Positions 7,626-15,641 of a stretch of DNA of 37,573 bases are shown here, piece after piece. The notes below the pieces were generated by a model. The model was not told the origin of the DNA, made no database searches, and was given only the letters and a program-made list of their open reading frames with translations. The stretch is from JABJMC01 sp964459205 (GTDB lineage Bacteria > Patescibacteriota > Gracilibacteria > UBA1369 > UBA12473), in NCBI GenBank assembly GCA_964459205.1, contig CAYWKJ010000009.1, positions 1 through 37,573 of the forward strand, given 5' to 3'. The translations under genes were made by a program, and so were the position numbers. Position 1 is the first letter of the stretch. Every line of letters starts with the position of its first letter.

Positions 7626-9308
7626 ATGCCAAACTGCCGTATCTGTACCGCCCCGTATGATGTCCCGCCAGAAGATCTTGCTTTTTACGAAAAAATTTCG
7701 CCAACTTTTAATGGCCAAAAATACTTAATTCCACCGCCAGATTTATGCCCTGATTGCCGGATGAAACACTTGTTTACCTGGCGCAATGAACGGGGCTTAC
7801 ACAGCCGTAAATGCGACTTAACTGGCGATTCAATTATTTCCTGGATTTCTCCTGATAAACCGCAAAAAGTTTACAAAAAAGATGCCTGGTGGAGTGATAA
7901 ATGGGATGCCCGCGATTACGGCCGCGATATCGACTTTGATCGACCCTTTTTCCCGCAATTAAAAGAACTTATCGATGAAGTGCCCTGGCTTGATTTACTC
8001 GTGGACAAAACCTATAACAGCGACTATGCCAACTTCTGTAATAATATTAAAGATTGCTACCTGGTCTACGCCACTAATAACTCGCAAGACTGCTATTACT
8101 TAAGTTACATGTGGGGTTGTAATGACTGCGCCGACTGTTTGCAGGGTTTCGATTCCGAACTCTGTTACGAATGCACTGATATTAGTAAATGTTACGGGTG
8201 TAAATATTCCCGAAACTGTATTAATTGTAATGACTGTGTTTTCTGTGAAAATTGCCAAGGCTGTACTGATTGTTTTGGTTGTGTGAATTTAGTTGGCAAA
8301 AAATATCACTACATGAATCAGCCGCTCTCCAAGGAGGAATATCAAGAGAAAATGAGCCAAATCAAACTCGATTCTTACGCGCAGGTTGAAAAAGGAAAGG
8401 AATATTTTGCAGCGCATCGCTTAAAACACCCCATGCGCGCTACCCGTATTATTCAGTGCGAAAACTGTACTGGTGATTTCTTGAAAAACTCTAAAAATAC
8501 TCAAGAGGCCTTTGACACTAGCGGAGCAGAAGACTGTAAACGTATGTGGCTCGGCAGTGATCCTCTTAAAGATTGCCAAGACGTAATTGGTGTTGAAGCG
8601 ACTGAACTCGCTTATGCGTCAGTGGTGGTAGGAGTGCCATCAAATCGAACTAGTTTTTGTTTTTATGCTTGGAATGGAGCCAATGACGTGCTTTATTCCG
8701 TGCTCTCACCAGGTTCAAAAGACTGTTTTGGTTGCGCTGGCTTACACAAAGGCCGTTACTGCCTTCTCAACAAAGAATATTCCAAAGAAGAATACGAAAA
8801 CATGGCCGCGAAACTAATCGAACACATGAAATCTACCGGAGAATGGGGCAAATTTGTGCCACCAGAGTTGTCGCCTTTTGGTTATAACGAAACTTTGGCT
8901 AATGAGTTTTTCCCAATGTCGCGTGAGCAAGCAACCAAAGAAGGTTTTAACTGGTCTGATTATGAGTCTCCGGTCCCACAAGTTGGAGAAACTAAATCGG
9001 CCCAAGATTTACCCGACACGATCAAAGATGTCCCAGATAACGCCCTCAACTGGATTATCAAATGCTCAGTAACAGGTAAGCCATTCAAGATTACGGCCCA
9101 AGAGCTTAAATATTACCGTCGTCACGGCATTCCTCTCCCCCGTAAACACCCGGATCAACGTCATAAAGAACGAATGTCTTTCCGTAATCCGCCTAAATTA
9201 TTTGACCGCAAATGCGGTAAAACTGGCGCCCCTATTAAAACCTCTTATTCGCCTGACAGGTCGGAAATTGTTTGGAGTGAGGAGGCTTACTTGAAGGAGT
9301 TTTATTAA
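7626..9308 (+). CDS. Cys-rich zinc-ribbon repeat protein of a family common in candidate-phyla genomes
   Basis: The protein has 560 residues and about 33 Cys. The N-terminus has a split zinc-ribbon (C-R-I-C near residue 4, then C-P-D-C near 41). The middle (roughly 135-225) is a dense run of Cys at 3-6 residue spacing (for example N-C-I-N-C-N-D-C-V-F-C-E-N-C), which suggests either a string of metal knuckles or a Cys-lined solenoid. The C-terminus has two more ribbon-like pairs (K-C-S-V-T-G-K-P and K-C-G-K-T-G-A-P) with conserved Y-Y-R-R-H-G-I-P-L-P-R. I recognise the family as widespread and uncharacterised in CPR-like genomes and know no function. It starts 9 nt after the methyltransferase stop, and that stop is part of TAAC at 7614-7617, 8 nt before the ATG. 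Confidence 0.85.
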   Translation: MPNCRICTAPYDVPPEDLAFYEKISPTFNGQKYLIPPPDLCPDCRMKHLFTWRNERGLHSRKCDLTGDSIISWISPDKPQKVYKKDAWWSDKWDARDYGRDIDFDRPFFPQLKELIDEVPWLDLLVDKTYNSDYANFCNNIKDCYLVYATNNSQDCYYLSYMWGCNDCADCLQGFDSELCYECTDISKCYGCKYSRNCINCNDCVFCENCQGCTDCFGCVNLVGKKYHYMNQPLSKEEYQEKMSQIKLDSYAQVEKGKEYFAAHRLKHPMRATRIIQCENCTGDFLKNSKNTQEAFDTSGAEDCKRMWLGSDPLKDCQDVIGVEATELAYASVVVGVPSNRTSFCFYAWNGANDVLYSVLSPGSKDCFGCAGLHKGRYCLLNKEYSKEEYENMAAKLIEHMKSTGEWGKFVPPELSPFGYNETLANEFFPMSREQATKEGFNWSDYESPVPQVGETKSAQDLPDTIKDVPDNALNWIIKCSVTGKPFKITAQELKYYRRHGIPLPRKHPDQRHKERMSFRNPPKLFDRKCGKTGAPIKTSYSPDRSEIVWSEEAYLKEFY

Positions 9309-10438
9309 GGCTTTTCCGCCACAATCACAAACTGCTCTACCGCCCCATCTGGAGAAAGAGCGGCTTGTTCCAAATGGATATTTTGGAAACCAACGCGCGG
9401 CATCATATCGTTCATTAAAACTTCAGCTCCTTTTTGAGACATATAATCAATGAGGAAAGTGGCGCCCATATCGTGGGCACCCCCCATTTCATCTAAATAA
9501 ACTCGAGAAAAACCATTGTATTCAACCCCGTCGCGATCTACAAAACATTGAATCTCTCCATTTTGCTCATGTTTAGCCCAAAAATGGATATATCCATCGT
9601 CATCGGTAAAATGGGAAGGTCGTCCAAGTTGGTCTAACTCTAACTGCAACCCTTCAAAAGCCGGATGATAAATAGGCGGCACAAAATAAAAGTAAAAGCC
9701 ATCGCCTTTATCGCGATCTTTAATAACACAAATCTGTTCTTGGTTATCTGGGAAAGGCTGAGCTGAACCATCTGGAGATGGAAATTGTTCCTCGACAGCT
9801 TCGTTTTTCACGTTCTCAACTTCAATCCCTAATTTCTCACACCAAGCCGCCATTTGGGCAGGGTCCCAATCTGAAGTTCGTTCTCTAAATTCAATTACTA
9901 ATTTCCCTCCTGGTACAAGTAAATCATAGAAATCCTTGAGGGCGTTTTCGTGATCCTGTTTGGTCCGCAAATACATAAAAGAGCTGCCATAAATAGTGAT
10001 CATTTTATATTTCTCACCGTCTTCTAGAGATTGATCAATATGAAGCATATCTCCCACTCGAAAAGTAATGTGATCGCGAACTTGATGACGCTCCTGATCT
10101 AGTGCAGCCCGCTGACCAGCCTCAGTAACTAAGGCATCCGAAAAGTCGCGTGCATCTACATTTACGTTAACCCCATGCTCTTTTCTAATCTGTTCAGCCA
10201 TCTGAAAAGAATGTTCTCCAACCCCACAAGCAATATCAAGAATTTGATCACCTTCCTCCCAGGTCATATCAGCACATTCTAGGCCAAATTCAACCTCAGT
10301 CGCGGCCCGATCTTCAAACGTCATTCCCTGACAATATTCGGATTCTAGTTCCGCGGTACGCTGGTACAGCTCACCATAATGGTGGCTCATATCTGGGCTC
10401 TCGCTGGGGGTGCCATTTTGGGCACTTTCATCGGCCAT
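9305..10438 (-). CDS. SAM-dependent class I methyltransferase
   Basis: The protein has 377 residues. It has a Rossmann-type methyltransferase core with motif I I-L-D-I-A-C-G-V-G-E-H (about 66-76), an acidic residue after strand 2, and the motif L-L-V-P-G-G-K-L-V-I-E-F after strand 5. The C-terminal ~170 residues are an additional strand-rich domain, so the substrate could be a small molecule or a glycan; it is unknown. The N-terminus is polar and Ser/Glu-rich. Stop codons overlap tail to tail with the Cys-rich gene. A near-consensus promoter is at 10461-10489. Confidence 0.85.
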   Translation of the reverse strand: MADESAQNGTPSESPDMSHHYGELYQRTAELESEYCQGMTFEDRAATEVEFGLECADMTWEEGDQILDIACGVGEHSFQMAEQIRKEHGVNVNVDARDFSDALVTEAGQRAALDQERHQVRDHITFRVGDMLHIDQSLEDGEKYKMITIYGSSFMYLRTKQDHENALKDFYDLLVPGGKLVIEFRERTSDWDPAQMAAWCEKLGIEVENVKNEAVEEQFPSPDGSAQPFPDNQEQICVIKDRDKGDGFYFYFVPPIYHPAFEGLQLELDQLGRPSHFTDDDGYIHFWAKHEQNGEIQCFVDRDGVEYNGFSRVYLDEMGGAHDMGATFLIDYMSQKGAEVLMNDMMPRVGFQNIHLEQAALSPDGAVEQFVIVAEKP

Positions 10439-10460
10439 AACTATATTTTTACAGGTTATA

Positions 10461-10489
10461 ATTATATCATATTTTCATAATTTTGTCTA
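10461..10489 (-). promoter_or_regulatory. sigma70-type promoter of the methyltransferase gene
   Basis: On the minus strand TAGACA (10489-10484), a 17-nt spacer and TATAAT (10466-10461) place the start near 10455, about 17 nt before the ATG at 10438. The transcript therefore excludes the folded element further upstream. Confidence 0.75.
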
Positions 10490-10507
10490 GTGCTTTACTG
10501 ATTAAAC

Positions 10508-10636
10508 TTAAGAAGGGTTTGGGTGTTTCCGAACGTAACGTCCCGCGCAGCGAGAGAGGTTCTTGTTGGATCATGCATCCAACAAGGTTCTCTTCCAGTG
10601 AGAGAAAAAATCACCCAAACTCTCCTTTTTTCTTAA
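10508..10636. ncRNA. candidate structured RNA or palindromic DNA element, class unknown
   Basis: A perfect 9-bp closing stem pairs 10517-10525 with 10612-10620, and an outer 7-bp stem pairs 10508-10514 with 10630-10636. Inside is a 10-bp hairpin (10562-10571 with 10577-10586, loop CATGC) that extends through AGAGA 10553-10557 with TCTCT 10589-10593. The segment TTCTCT (10588-10593) can instead pair with AGAGAA (10601-10606), giving two mutually exclusive folds. On the plus strand a T6 run follows at 10626-10631. On the minus strand a weak promoter (TTGTAG 10665-10660, 17 nt, TCTAAT 10642-10637) would start transcription at the base of the stem, near 10630. It lies between two divergent promoters, so it is not an ordinary leader or terminator of either gene. 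Orientation and transcription are unknown. Confidence 0.5.
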
Positions 10637-10650
10637 ATTAGAAAATAACA

Positions 10651-10679
10651 TTGACAAACCTACAAGAAGTGGGTATATT
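10651..10679 (+). promoter_or_regulatory. consensus sigma70-type promoter of the CARDB/SLH surface protein gene
   Basis: A perfect TTGACA (10651-10656), a 17-nt spacer and TATATT (10674-10679) make this one of the strongest promoters in the window, as expected for an abundant surface protein. The predicted leader is about 135 nt. It contains a small hairpin (TTGGCA 10753-10758 with TGCCAA 10769-10774) followed by T-rich sequence, which could be a leader stabiliser or a weak attenuator. Confidence 0.85.
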
Positions 10680-10819
10680 TGGGACCTTTCTAAATTTTTA
10701 TGCATAAATTTAAGGACTCAAAACAGCCCATTAATACTTTCAAATTACCCTGTTGGCAGGACCCTAATTGCCAATAGTTTTTATATTTTTATTGCAAACA
10801 TTTCTAACCCTTGATAAAC

Positions 10820-13800
10820 ATGGAAAAACTTAAAAAATTTGTGGCAACAGCATCTATTGCCACCATCCTATCGCTAGGAATCCCCGTCAACGCAATCGCG
10901 GATGGCGAGGAAACTCCTGACCTTTTTCTTGATGAAATCGTAGTCAGCGAAGACGGGATGCTTAACTTTACTGTCTCCAATATAGGTACAGTTGACATTG
11001 ACGTTGCAGTCTCAGCTGGTGCCAACTATGTCTATATTGATGACTTTGATACGCCAGCCTATGCCATGAACTGGGCTGACTATTCTGAACAAAACTTTTT
11101 GCTAGCTGGTGGTTCTTCAACTTTTGAAATTACAGAACTATATGGTGATCATGAAGTAATGGTTTGCGTGGACGCTACCGAGGTTGTAGATGAAGGTGAT
11201 GAAAATAATAACTGCGCTGTGACGCAGTTTTCTGTTGATTTAGAGGTTACTGATGTTTACCTATTAAATGGTGATGGAGCCCTTTCTGCAGATATTGTAA
11301 ACAATGGAAACGGGGCAATTGACCCAACTACTGACAGTTACACCTACTTTTATATCGACGATATGGATCACGCTGAGTATAGCTACTCTTGGCTTAACTT
11401 AGCTGACCAAGGATTTATGACACCAAATGGTACTTCTACTCTTTCTACTCAACCTTTATCTGGATCACACACCGTTCGTGTTTGTGTGGATACTTATGAA
11501 CTTGTAGATGAGTCTAATGAAGACAATAACTGTCTAGATGTTGAATTTACTCCAGATCTTTATATTAATGATATTTACCTTTCTGGTGCTAGCCAATTAC
11601 TCACTGTTGAAATGGGTAACCAAGGTAATGTCGCGGTAGACCCAGATACTGAACAAGGGCACACCTACATCTATATTGATGATATGGAAGATCCATATAA
11701 GACTTATAGCTGGGCTACTCTAGCTGATACTGATTTCTTGGAAATTGATGGTCTTAGCGACCTTCAACCTGCTCCTCTTAATGGTTCTCACACTGTTATG
11801 GCTTGTATTGATCCTAATGAGGTTGTTGATGAATCTGATGAAACTAATAACTGTATGGAAATCACTTTCCAAGCTGATCTTGTTTTAGATGATATTTATC
11901 TAAACGACTCTGATCTACTAACTGTTCAAGTTTCTAACCAAGGTAATACTTCGGTTGATCTTGAGACTGAGGACGGGTTCACTTACATCTATATTGATGA
12001 TATGGATGATCCAGTTTACACCTACAAATGGTCTAATTTAGCTGACCAAGATTTCCTAGAAGTTGGTGGTGTTTCTGATCTTCAACCACTAGTTATGGAC
12101 GAATCTCACACGGTTTACGCTTGTGTGGATGCCACGGAAGTTGTTGATGAATCTGACGAAACTAATAACTGCATGGAAGTTACTTTTGAAGCTGATCTTG
12201 CAGTAACTGATGTTACTCTAGATGACAGCAGCATTCTTACTATTGAGCTTTCTAATCTTGGAAATCTTAATGTTGATCCAGAATCAGGCGGACGTGTTTA
12301 CGTTTACGTTGATGACATGGATAGCCCAGTTAAAAACTATGACTGGAGTTTACTTGCTGACCAAGACTTCCTAGAAGTTGGTGGTGTTTCTTATATGCAA
12401 ACTCACTCTCTTGATAGTGATGTGCATGATGTTCGCGTTTGTGTTGATGCTACTGATGTTGTGGCTGAAACCGATGAAGACAATAACTGTTTTGATGTTA
12501 CTTTTGGGGCTGACCTGACAGTGACTGATGTTTATTTAAGCGGATCTCTACTTTCTATTGATCTAGCTAACCTTGGAAACATTGATATTGATCCTACGGA
12601 GACTCAAGGTTCAATTTATATCTATGTTGATGATATGGAGAACCCAGAGAAAACTTATAACTGGAATACTCTAGCTAATCAGGATTTTCTAAACGCTGGT
12701 GGCACTTCTACTATGCAACCTATGACCCTCGAAGCAGGGACTCATGATGTGTTGGTTTGTGTTGATGCGCTGGATACAGTAGTCGAAACTGATGAAACTA
12801 ATAACTGTTTTGAGGTTTCACTTGGCCCAGATCTTACAGTTACTGATGTATATCGTACTGAAAGTAATGTTCTTTCTATTGATCTTACTAATATTGGAAC
12901 GGTTGATGTTAGCCCGAGTACTACTGGTTATGTTTACATCTATATCGATGATATGGATGATGCCGAGTACAAATACAACTGGACTATGATTGATGATAAT
13001 TCTTTCCTAGATATTGGAGGAGAAACAACTATTTCTCCACAAGTACTAGAAGGTGATCACGAAGTTATGGCCTGTGTTGATGCTACTGACACTGTTTCTG
13101 AACTTGATGAAGATAATAACTGTATGTCGGTCACTCTTGGTGAGCCAGACCTTACAGTTACTGATATCTACCTTGCGGAAGGTAATGTTTTGACCGCTGA
13201 AATGGCAAACATTGGTCTAGAAGCAGTTCCTACTGGAACAGCTGGTGAAACCACTCTTTACGTGGATGACATGGATACTCCTACTATGACTTATTCATGG
13301 CAAGACGACCTTGCTGATCAAGATTTCTTTGAAATTGGTGGAGTTTCCTTACTCCAACCAGTAGTGTTCGAACCAGACTCTGGTGAGCGTGAAGTTATGG
13401 TTTGTATGGATTCCTCTGACGTAGTAGAAGAATCTGATGAAGATAATAACTGTCTTCAAGTGACTGTTGATACCACTACCGACGACGGATCTGGTGATGA
13501 CGGATCTGGTGACGACGGCTCTGGTGACGACGGTTCTGGTGACGACGGTTCTGGTGACGACGGTTCTGGCGACGACGGTTCCGGTGACGATGGTTCTGGT
13601 GACGACGGTTCTGGCGATGATGGCTCTGGTGACGACGGTTCTGGCGATGATGGCTCTGGTGACGATGGCTCTGGTGACGACGGTTCTGGCGACGGCGGAG
13701 GTGGAGGCGGTGGAGTTAATCCAGATGAACTTCCTCCAGAGGATGGTCCTACAGAATATTACAATGATGGTTCTGGCGACGGTGGTTACACTACGTTTTA

Positions 13801-14341
13801 TGGTGGAGGTGGAAGTGGTGGCATCGGCGGAGGATCAAGCAGCTCTAGCAGCAGCTCTAGTGACAGTTCAGTTGTACTTGCCGAAGATGACACAACCACA
13901 ACTTGTGAGGATCTAGCATTTGTTGATGCTGATGAAACAGCAAGTTATTACGACCCTCTATCTGAAGCGTGGTGCCGTGGTTATGTCCATGGTCGTGGTT
14001 CACTATTCTTCTACCCAAATGCTCCAATCCTTCGTGGTGAAGTAGCTAAGGTTGTATCCATTATGTTTGGATACGGTGCTAATGACATTACTGGTGACTA
14101 CTTCCCGGACGTTGATGAAGACGACCCAGAAGTTGCTCCTTACATTGAAGCTCTAGCTGAAGCTGGAATCCTTAATGGTTACGGTGATGGTAATTTCCGA
14201 CCACACCAAGCAATTACTATTTACGAAATAAAGATTATTATGCGTCGTATACTTGGAGAAACTGTAACTCTTTCTGCTGATGGTAATGGTACAATCTCTC
14301 GTGGTAGCTTCATGGAATTCATTATGCAGTACGCTGCCTAA
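10820..14341 (+). CDS. giant secreted surface protein: eight CARDB repeats, DDGSG linker, SLH domain
   Basis: The protein has 1173 residues from the ATG at 10820; an in-frame TTG at 10811 is less likely. A signal peptide (about 1-28) is followed by eight CARDB-like Ig-fold repeats of 105-110 residues. Each ends in V-C-V-D-x-x-x-x-V-x-E-x-D-E-x-N-N-C, giving one Cys pair per repeat (probable disulfide) and an acidic, possibly Ca-binding loop. Then come 14 DDGSG units, Gly- and Ser-rich linkers and a C-terminal SLH region (F-P-D-V near 1096, then A-G-I-L-N-G-Y-G-D-G-N-F-R-P) that should bind secondary cell-wall polymer or an S-layer. A stalk-like adhesin or S-layer protein is the likely role. 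It has a consensus promoter and a strong terminator, and is monocistronic. Confidence 0.9.
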   Translation: MEKLKKFVATASIATILSLGIPVNAIADGEETPDLFLDEIVVSEDGMLNFTVSNIGTVDIDVAVSAGANYVYIDDFDTPAYAMNWADYSEQNFLLAGGSSTFEITELYGDHEVMVCVDATEVVDEGDENNNCAVTQFSVDLEVTDVYLLNGDGALSADIVNNGNGAIDPTTDSYTYFYIDDMDHAEYSYSWLNLADQGFMTPNGTSTLSTQPLSGSHTVRVCVDTYELVDESNEDNNCLDVEFTPDLYINDIYLSGASQLLTVEMGNQGNVAVDPDTEQGHTYIYIDDMEDPYKTYSWATLADTDFLEIDGLSDLQPAPLNGSHTVMACIDPNEVVDESDETNNCMEITFQADLVLDDIYLNDSDLLTVQVSNQGNTSVDLETEDGFTYIYIDDMDDPVYTYKWSNLADQDFLEVGGVSDLQPLVMDESHTVYACVDATEVVDESDETNNCMEVTFEADLAVTDVTLDDSSILTIELSNLGNLNVDPESGGRVYVYVDDMDSPVKNYDWSLLADQDFLEVGGVSYMQTHSLDSDVHDVRVCVDATDVVAETDEDNNCFDVTFGADLTVTDVYLSGSLLSIDLANLGNIDIDPTETQGSIYIYVDDMENPEKTYNWNTLANQDFLNAGGTSTMQPMTLEAGTHDVLVCVDALDTVVETDETNNCFEVSLGPDLTVTDVYRTESNVLSIDLTNIGTVDVSPSTTGYVYIYIDDMDDAEYKYNWTMIDDNSFLDIGGETTISPQVLEGDHEVMACVDATDTVSELDEDNNCMSVTLGEPDLTVTDIYLAEGNVLTAEMANIGLEAVPTGTAGETTLYVDDMDTPTMTYSWQDDLADQDFFEIGGVSLLQPVVFEPDSGEREVMVCMDSSDVVEESDEDNNCLQVTVDTTTDDGSGDDGSGDDGSGDDGSGDDGSGDDGSGDDGSGDDGSGDDGSGDDGSGDDGSGDDGSGDDGSGDDGSGDGGGGGGGVNPDELPPEDGPTEYYNDGSGDGGYTTFYGGGGSGGIGGGSSSSSSSSSDSSVVLAEDDTTTTCEDLAFVDADETASYYDPLSEAWCRGYVHGRGSLFFYPNAPILRGEVAKVVSIMFGYGANDITGDYFPDVDEDDPEVAPYIEALAEAGILNGYGDGNFRPHQAITIYEIKIIMRRILGETVTLSADGNGTISRGSFMEFIMQYAA
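10917..13470 (+). repeat. eight tandem CARDB-encoding repeats of about 320 bp
   Basis: The end of each unit is marked by codons for N-N-C, with successive unit ends near 11217, 11533, 11853, 12171, 12489, 12807, 13122 and 13452. The third and fourth units are closest at nucleotide level (shared runs coding for Y-I-Y-I-D-D-M-E/D-D-P and V-V-D-E-S-D-E-T-N-N-C-M-E), which suggests recent unit duplication; the first and last are most divergent. Confidence 0.8.
13481..13690 (+). repeat. 15-bp minisatellite, 14 in-frame units encoding DDGSG
   Basis: Fourteen consecutive 15-bp units of the type GACGACGGTTCTGGT run from 13481 to 13690 with only synonymous differences (GAT/GAC, TCT/TCC, GGT/GGC, GGA/GGC/GGT). 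The unit is a multiple of three, so gain or loss of units keeps the frame and only changes the length of a flexible acidic linker. Confidence 0.95.
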
Positions 14342-14371
14342 AAGATTTAAATAAAATTTTCCGCCCTAAGG

Positions 14372-14407
14372 GCGCTCCTTTCAAAACTAGAAGGGGCGCT
14401 CTTTTTT
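14372..14407 (+). terminator. intrinsic terminator of the CARDB/SLH gene
   Basis: A 9-bp GC-rich stem (14372-14380 with 14391-14399, one G-U) and a 10-nt loop are followed by T, C and six T (14402-14407). It starts 31 nt after the stop. A second small palindrome CGCCCTAAGGGCG (14362-14374) overlaps it and may help stop the convergent subtilase transcript. Confidence 0.9.
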
Positions 14408-15641
14408 ATTTAGTAGGTTGTAATCCGCTAATAATCGGAAGCCCCTCAAAATCACCACTTCTAACTTTGCGATTATCTTGAAGTAAGTCTTTTACCTCTT
14501 CAACAGTAAGCTTGGGATTTTCAATAAGTAACTCGGCTACTTCGGCACTTACAAAAGCTGTAGATTGTGAAGTCCCGTCCTTATACTCATAATCATCATT
14601 TGGAATAGAAGAATGGATGCGATACCCATTAGCCGCCACATCTACCCAATCACCATAATTTGAGGTGCGCATTTTATATCCGCTAGAGTAAACACCCCCT
14701 ACGGCAATGACTTCCTCATAAACAGCTGGATAAAAGGCATCACTAGTGTCAAAATTACCAGCCGCAGCAACCATAACAATTCCTTCATCGACAGTTTTTT
14801 GGATAAGGGTTTCTAAGGCGTATGAATCTTCCATAACACCAAAACTCATGTTAATAACTTCGACTTCATCCTCAATGGCCAAATCAATGGCTTTGATAAC
14901 ATGAGATAGGCGACCGCCGTTGGCATCAACGATTTTATAAGGTTTAATCACTGCTTCGGGAGCGTTTTCGCCAATAATTCCGGCAATGTGTGTTCCATGT
15001 CCAATATCGTCTTCAATATTACTGTCATCAGTAATTAAATTTGCCTGTGAACTAATGGAAATATTCACCTCATTAAACTGAGGATGACTGACTTGAATTC
15101 CACTATCAATCACGGCAACTTCAATTGTGTTTTCCTCTAGTTCTACTTCTTCCTCCTCAACTACGTCTAAGATTTCTAAAACAATACTTTCTTCATCTGA
15201 TTGTTCATCGCTGGTGTTAATAACATTTTGATCAATTTCAAAACTAGCCTCTGGGATAGCTGAGGTATAATTTTCAGCTACTTCTTTTAACTCAGTTTCG
15301 GATAGTTCCTTAATGGGCTGAACCAATAGAATCCCATTGCTATTTTCTTTAAAACTCACAATTAACCCTTGATTAGTTGGGATTTCTGACCCAGGGGTAA
15401 ATTGCATTACATCAGCCTGCAATAAACTGGTTATTAAACGTGAATTATAATCATCATTCAAAAGATCCTCCGTAATAACCATATCGTACTGCTCATTAAG
15501 AATTTTCATAGCTAAAGCAGACTCATTTGAAAGATATTTTTCATCTTTTGGAGTAGTACTTACGGCCACTAAAGCGGTTAAGATTGCCATGGCTAAGCCA
15601 TAGCAGAATTGTTTACGGGCTTTGAAGGTTAAAAATCTCAT
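14406..15641 (-). CDS. exported subtilisin-like serine protease (S8)
   Basis: The protein has 411 residues. It has an N-terminal hydrophobic segment (about 12-28, signal or anchor), a pro-region-like stretch (about 80-150), an acidic linker (E-E-E-E-V-E-L-E-E near 162-170), then the catalytic domain. The triad is D179 in V-I-D-S-G, H215 in G-H-G-T-H-I-A-G and S358 in G-T-S-Q-S-T-A, with oxyanion Asn N296 in A-A-G-N. The domain is complete. It may process surface proteins such as the adjacent CARDB/SLH protein, but that is only an inference from position. The start overlaps the glycosyltransferase stop as ATGA, so the two are translationally coupled. Confidence 0.93.
   Translation of the reverse strand: MRFLTFKARKQFCYGLAMAILTALVAVSTTPKDEKYLSNESALAMKILNEQYDMVITEDLLNDDYNSRLITSLLQADVMQFTPGSEIPTNQGLIVSFKENSNGILLVQPIKELSETELKEVAENYTSAIPEASFEIDQNVINTSDEQSDEESIVLEILDVVEEEEVELEENTIEVAVIDSGIQVSHPQFNEVNISISSQANLITDDSNIEDDIGHGTHIAGIIGENAPEAVIKPYKIVDANGGRLSHVIKAIDLAIEDEVEVINMSFGVMEDSYALETLIQKTVDEGIVMVAAAGNFDTSDAFYPAVYEEVIAVGGVYSSGYKMRTSNYGDWVDVAANGYRIHSSIPNDDYEYKDGTSQSTAFVSAEVAELLIENPKLTVEEVKDLLQDNRKVRSGDFEGLPIISGLQPTK

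Noticed and set aside
10508..10636. T-box or other leader riboswitch of the methyltransferase or surface protein gene
   Set aside because: Each gene has a better promoter between the element and its start, so neither predicted mRNA contains it; T-box core sequences are not visible.
13481..13690. CRISPR array
   Set aside because: The units are contiguous 15-bp codon repeats with no spacers and lie inside a coding frame.
13467..13916. 149-residue plus-strand frame over the DDGSG tract and downstream linkers
   Set aside because: It is a shadow of the repeat in another frame; its Thr/Val/Leu-Met repetition is what the 15-bp unit gives when shifted, and the main frame has clear domains on both sides.
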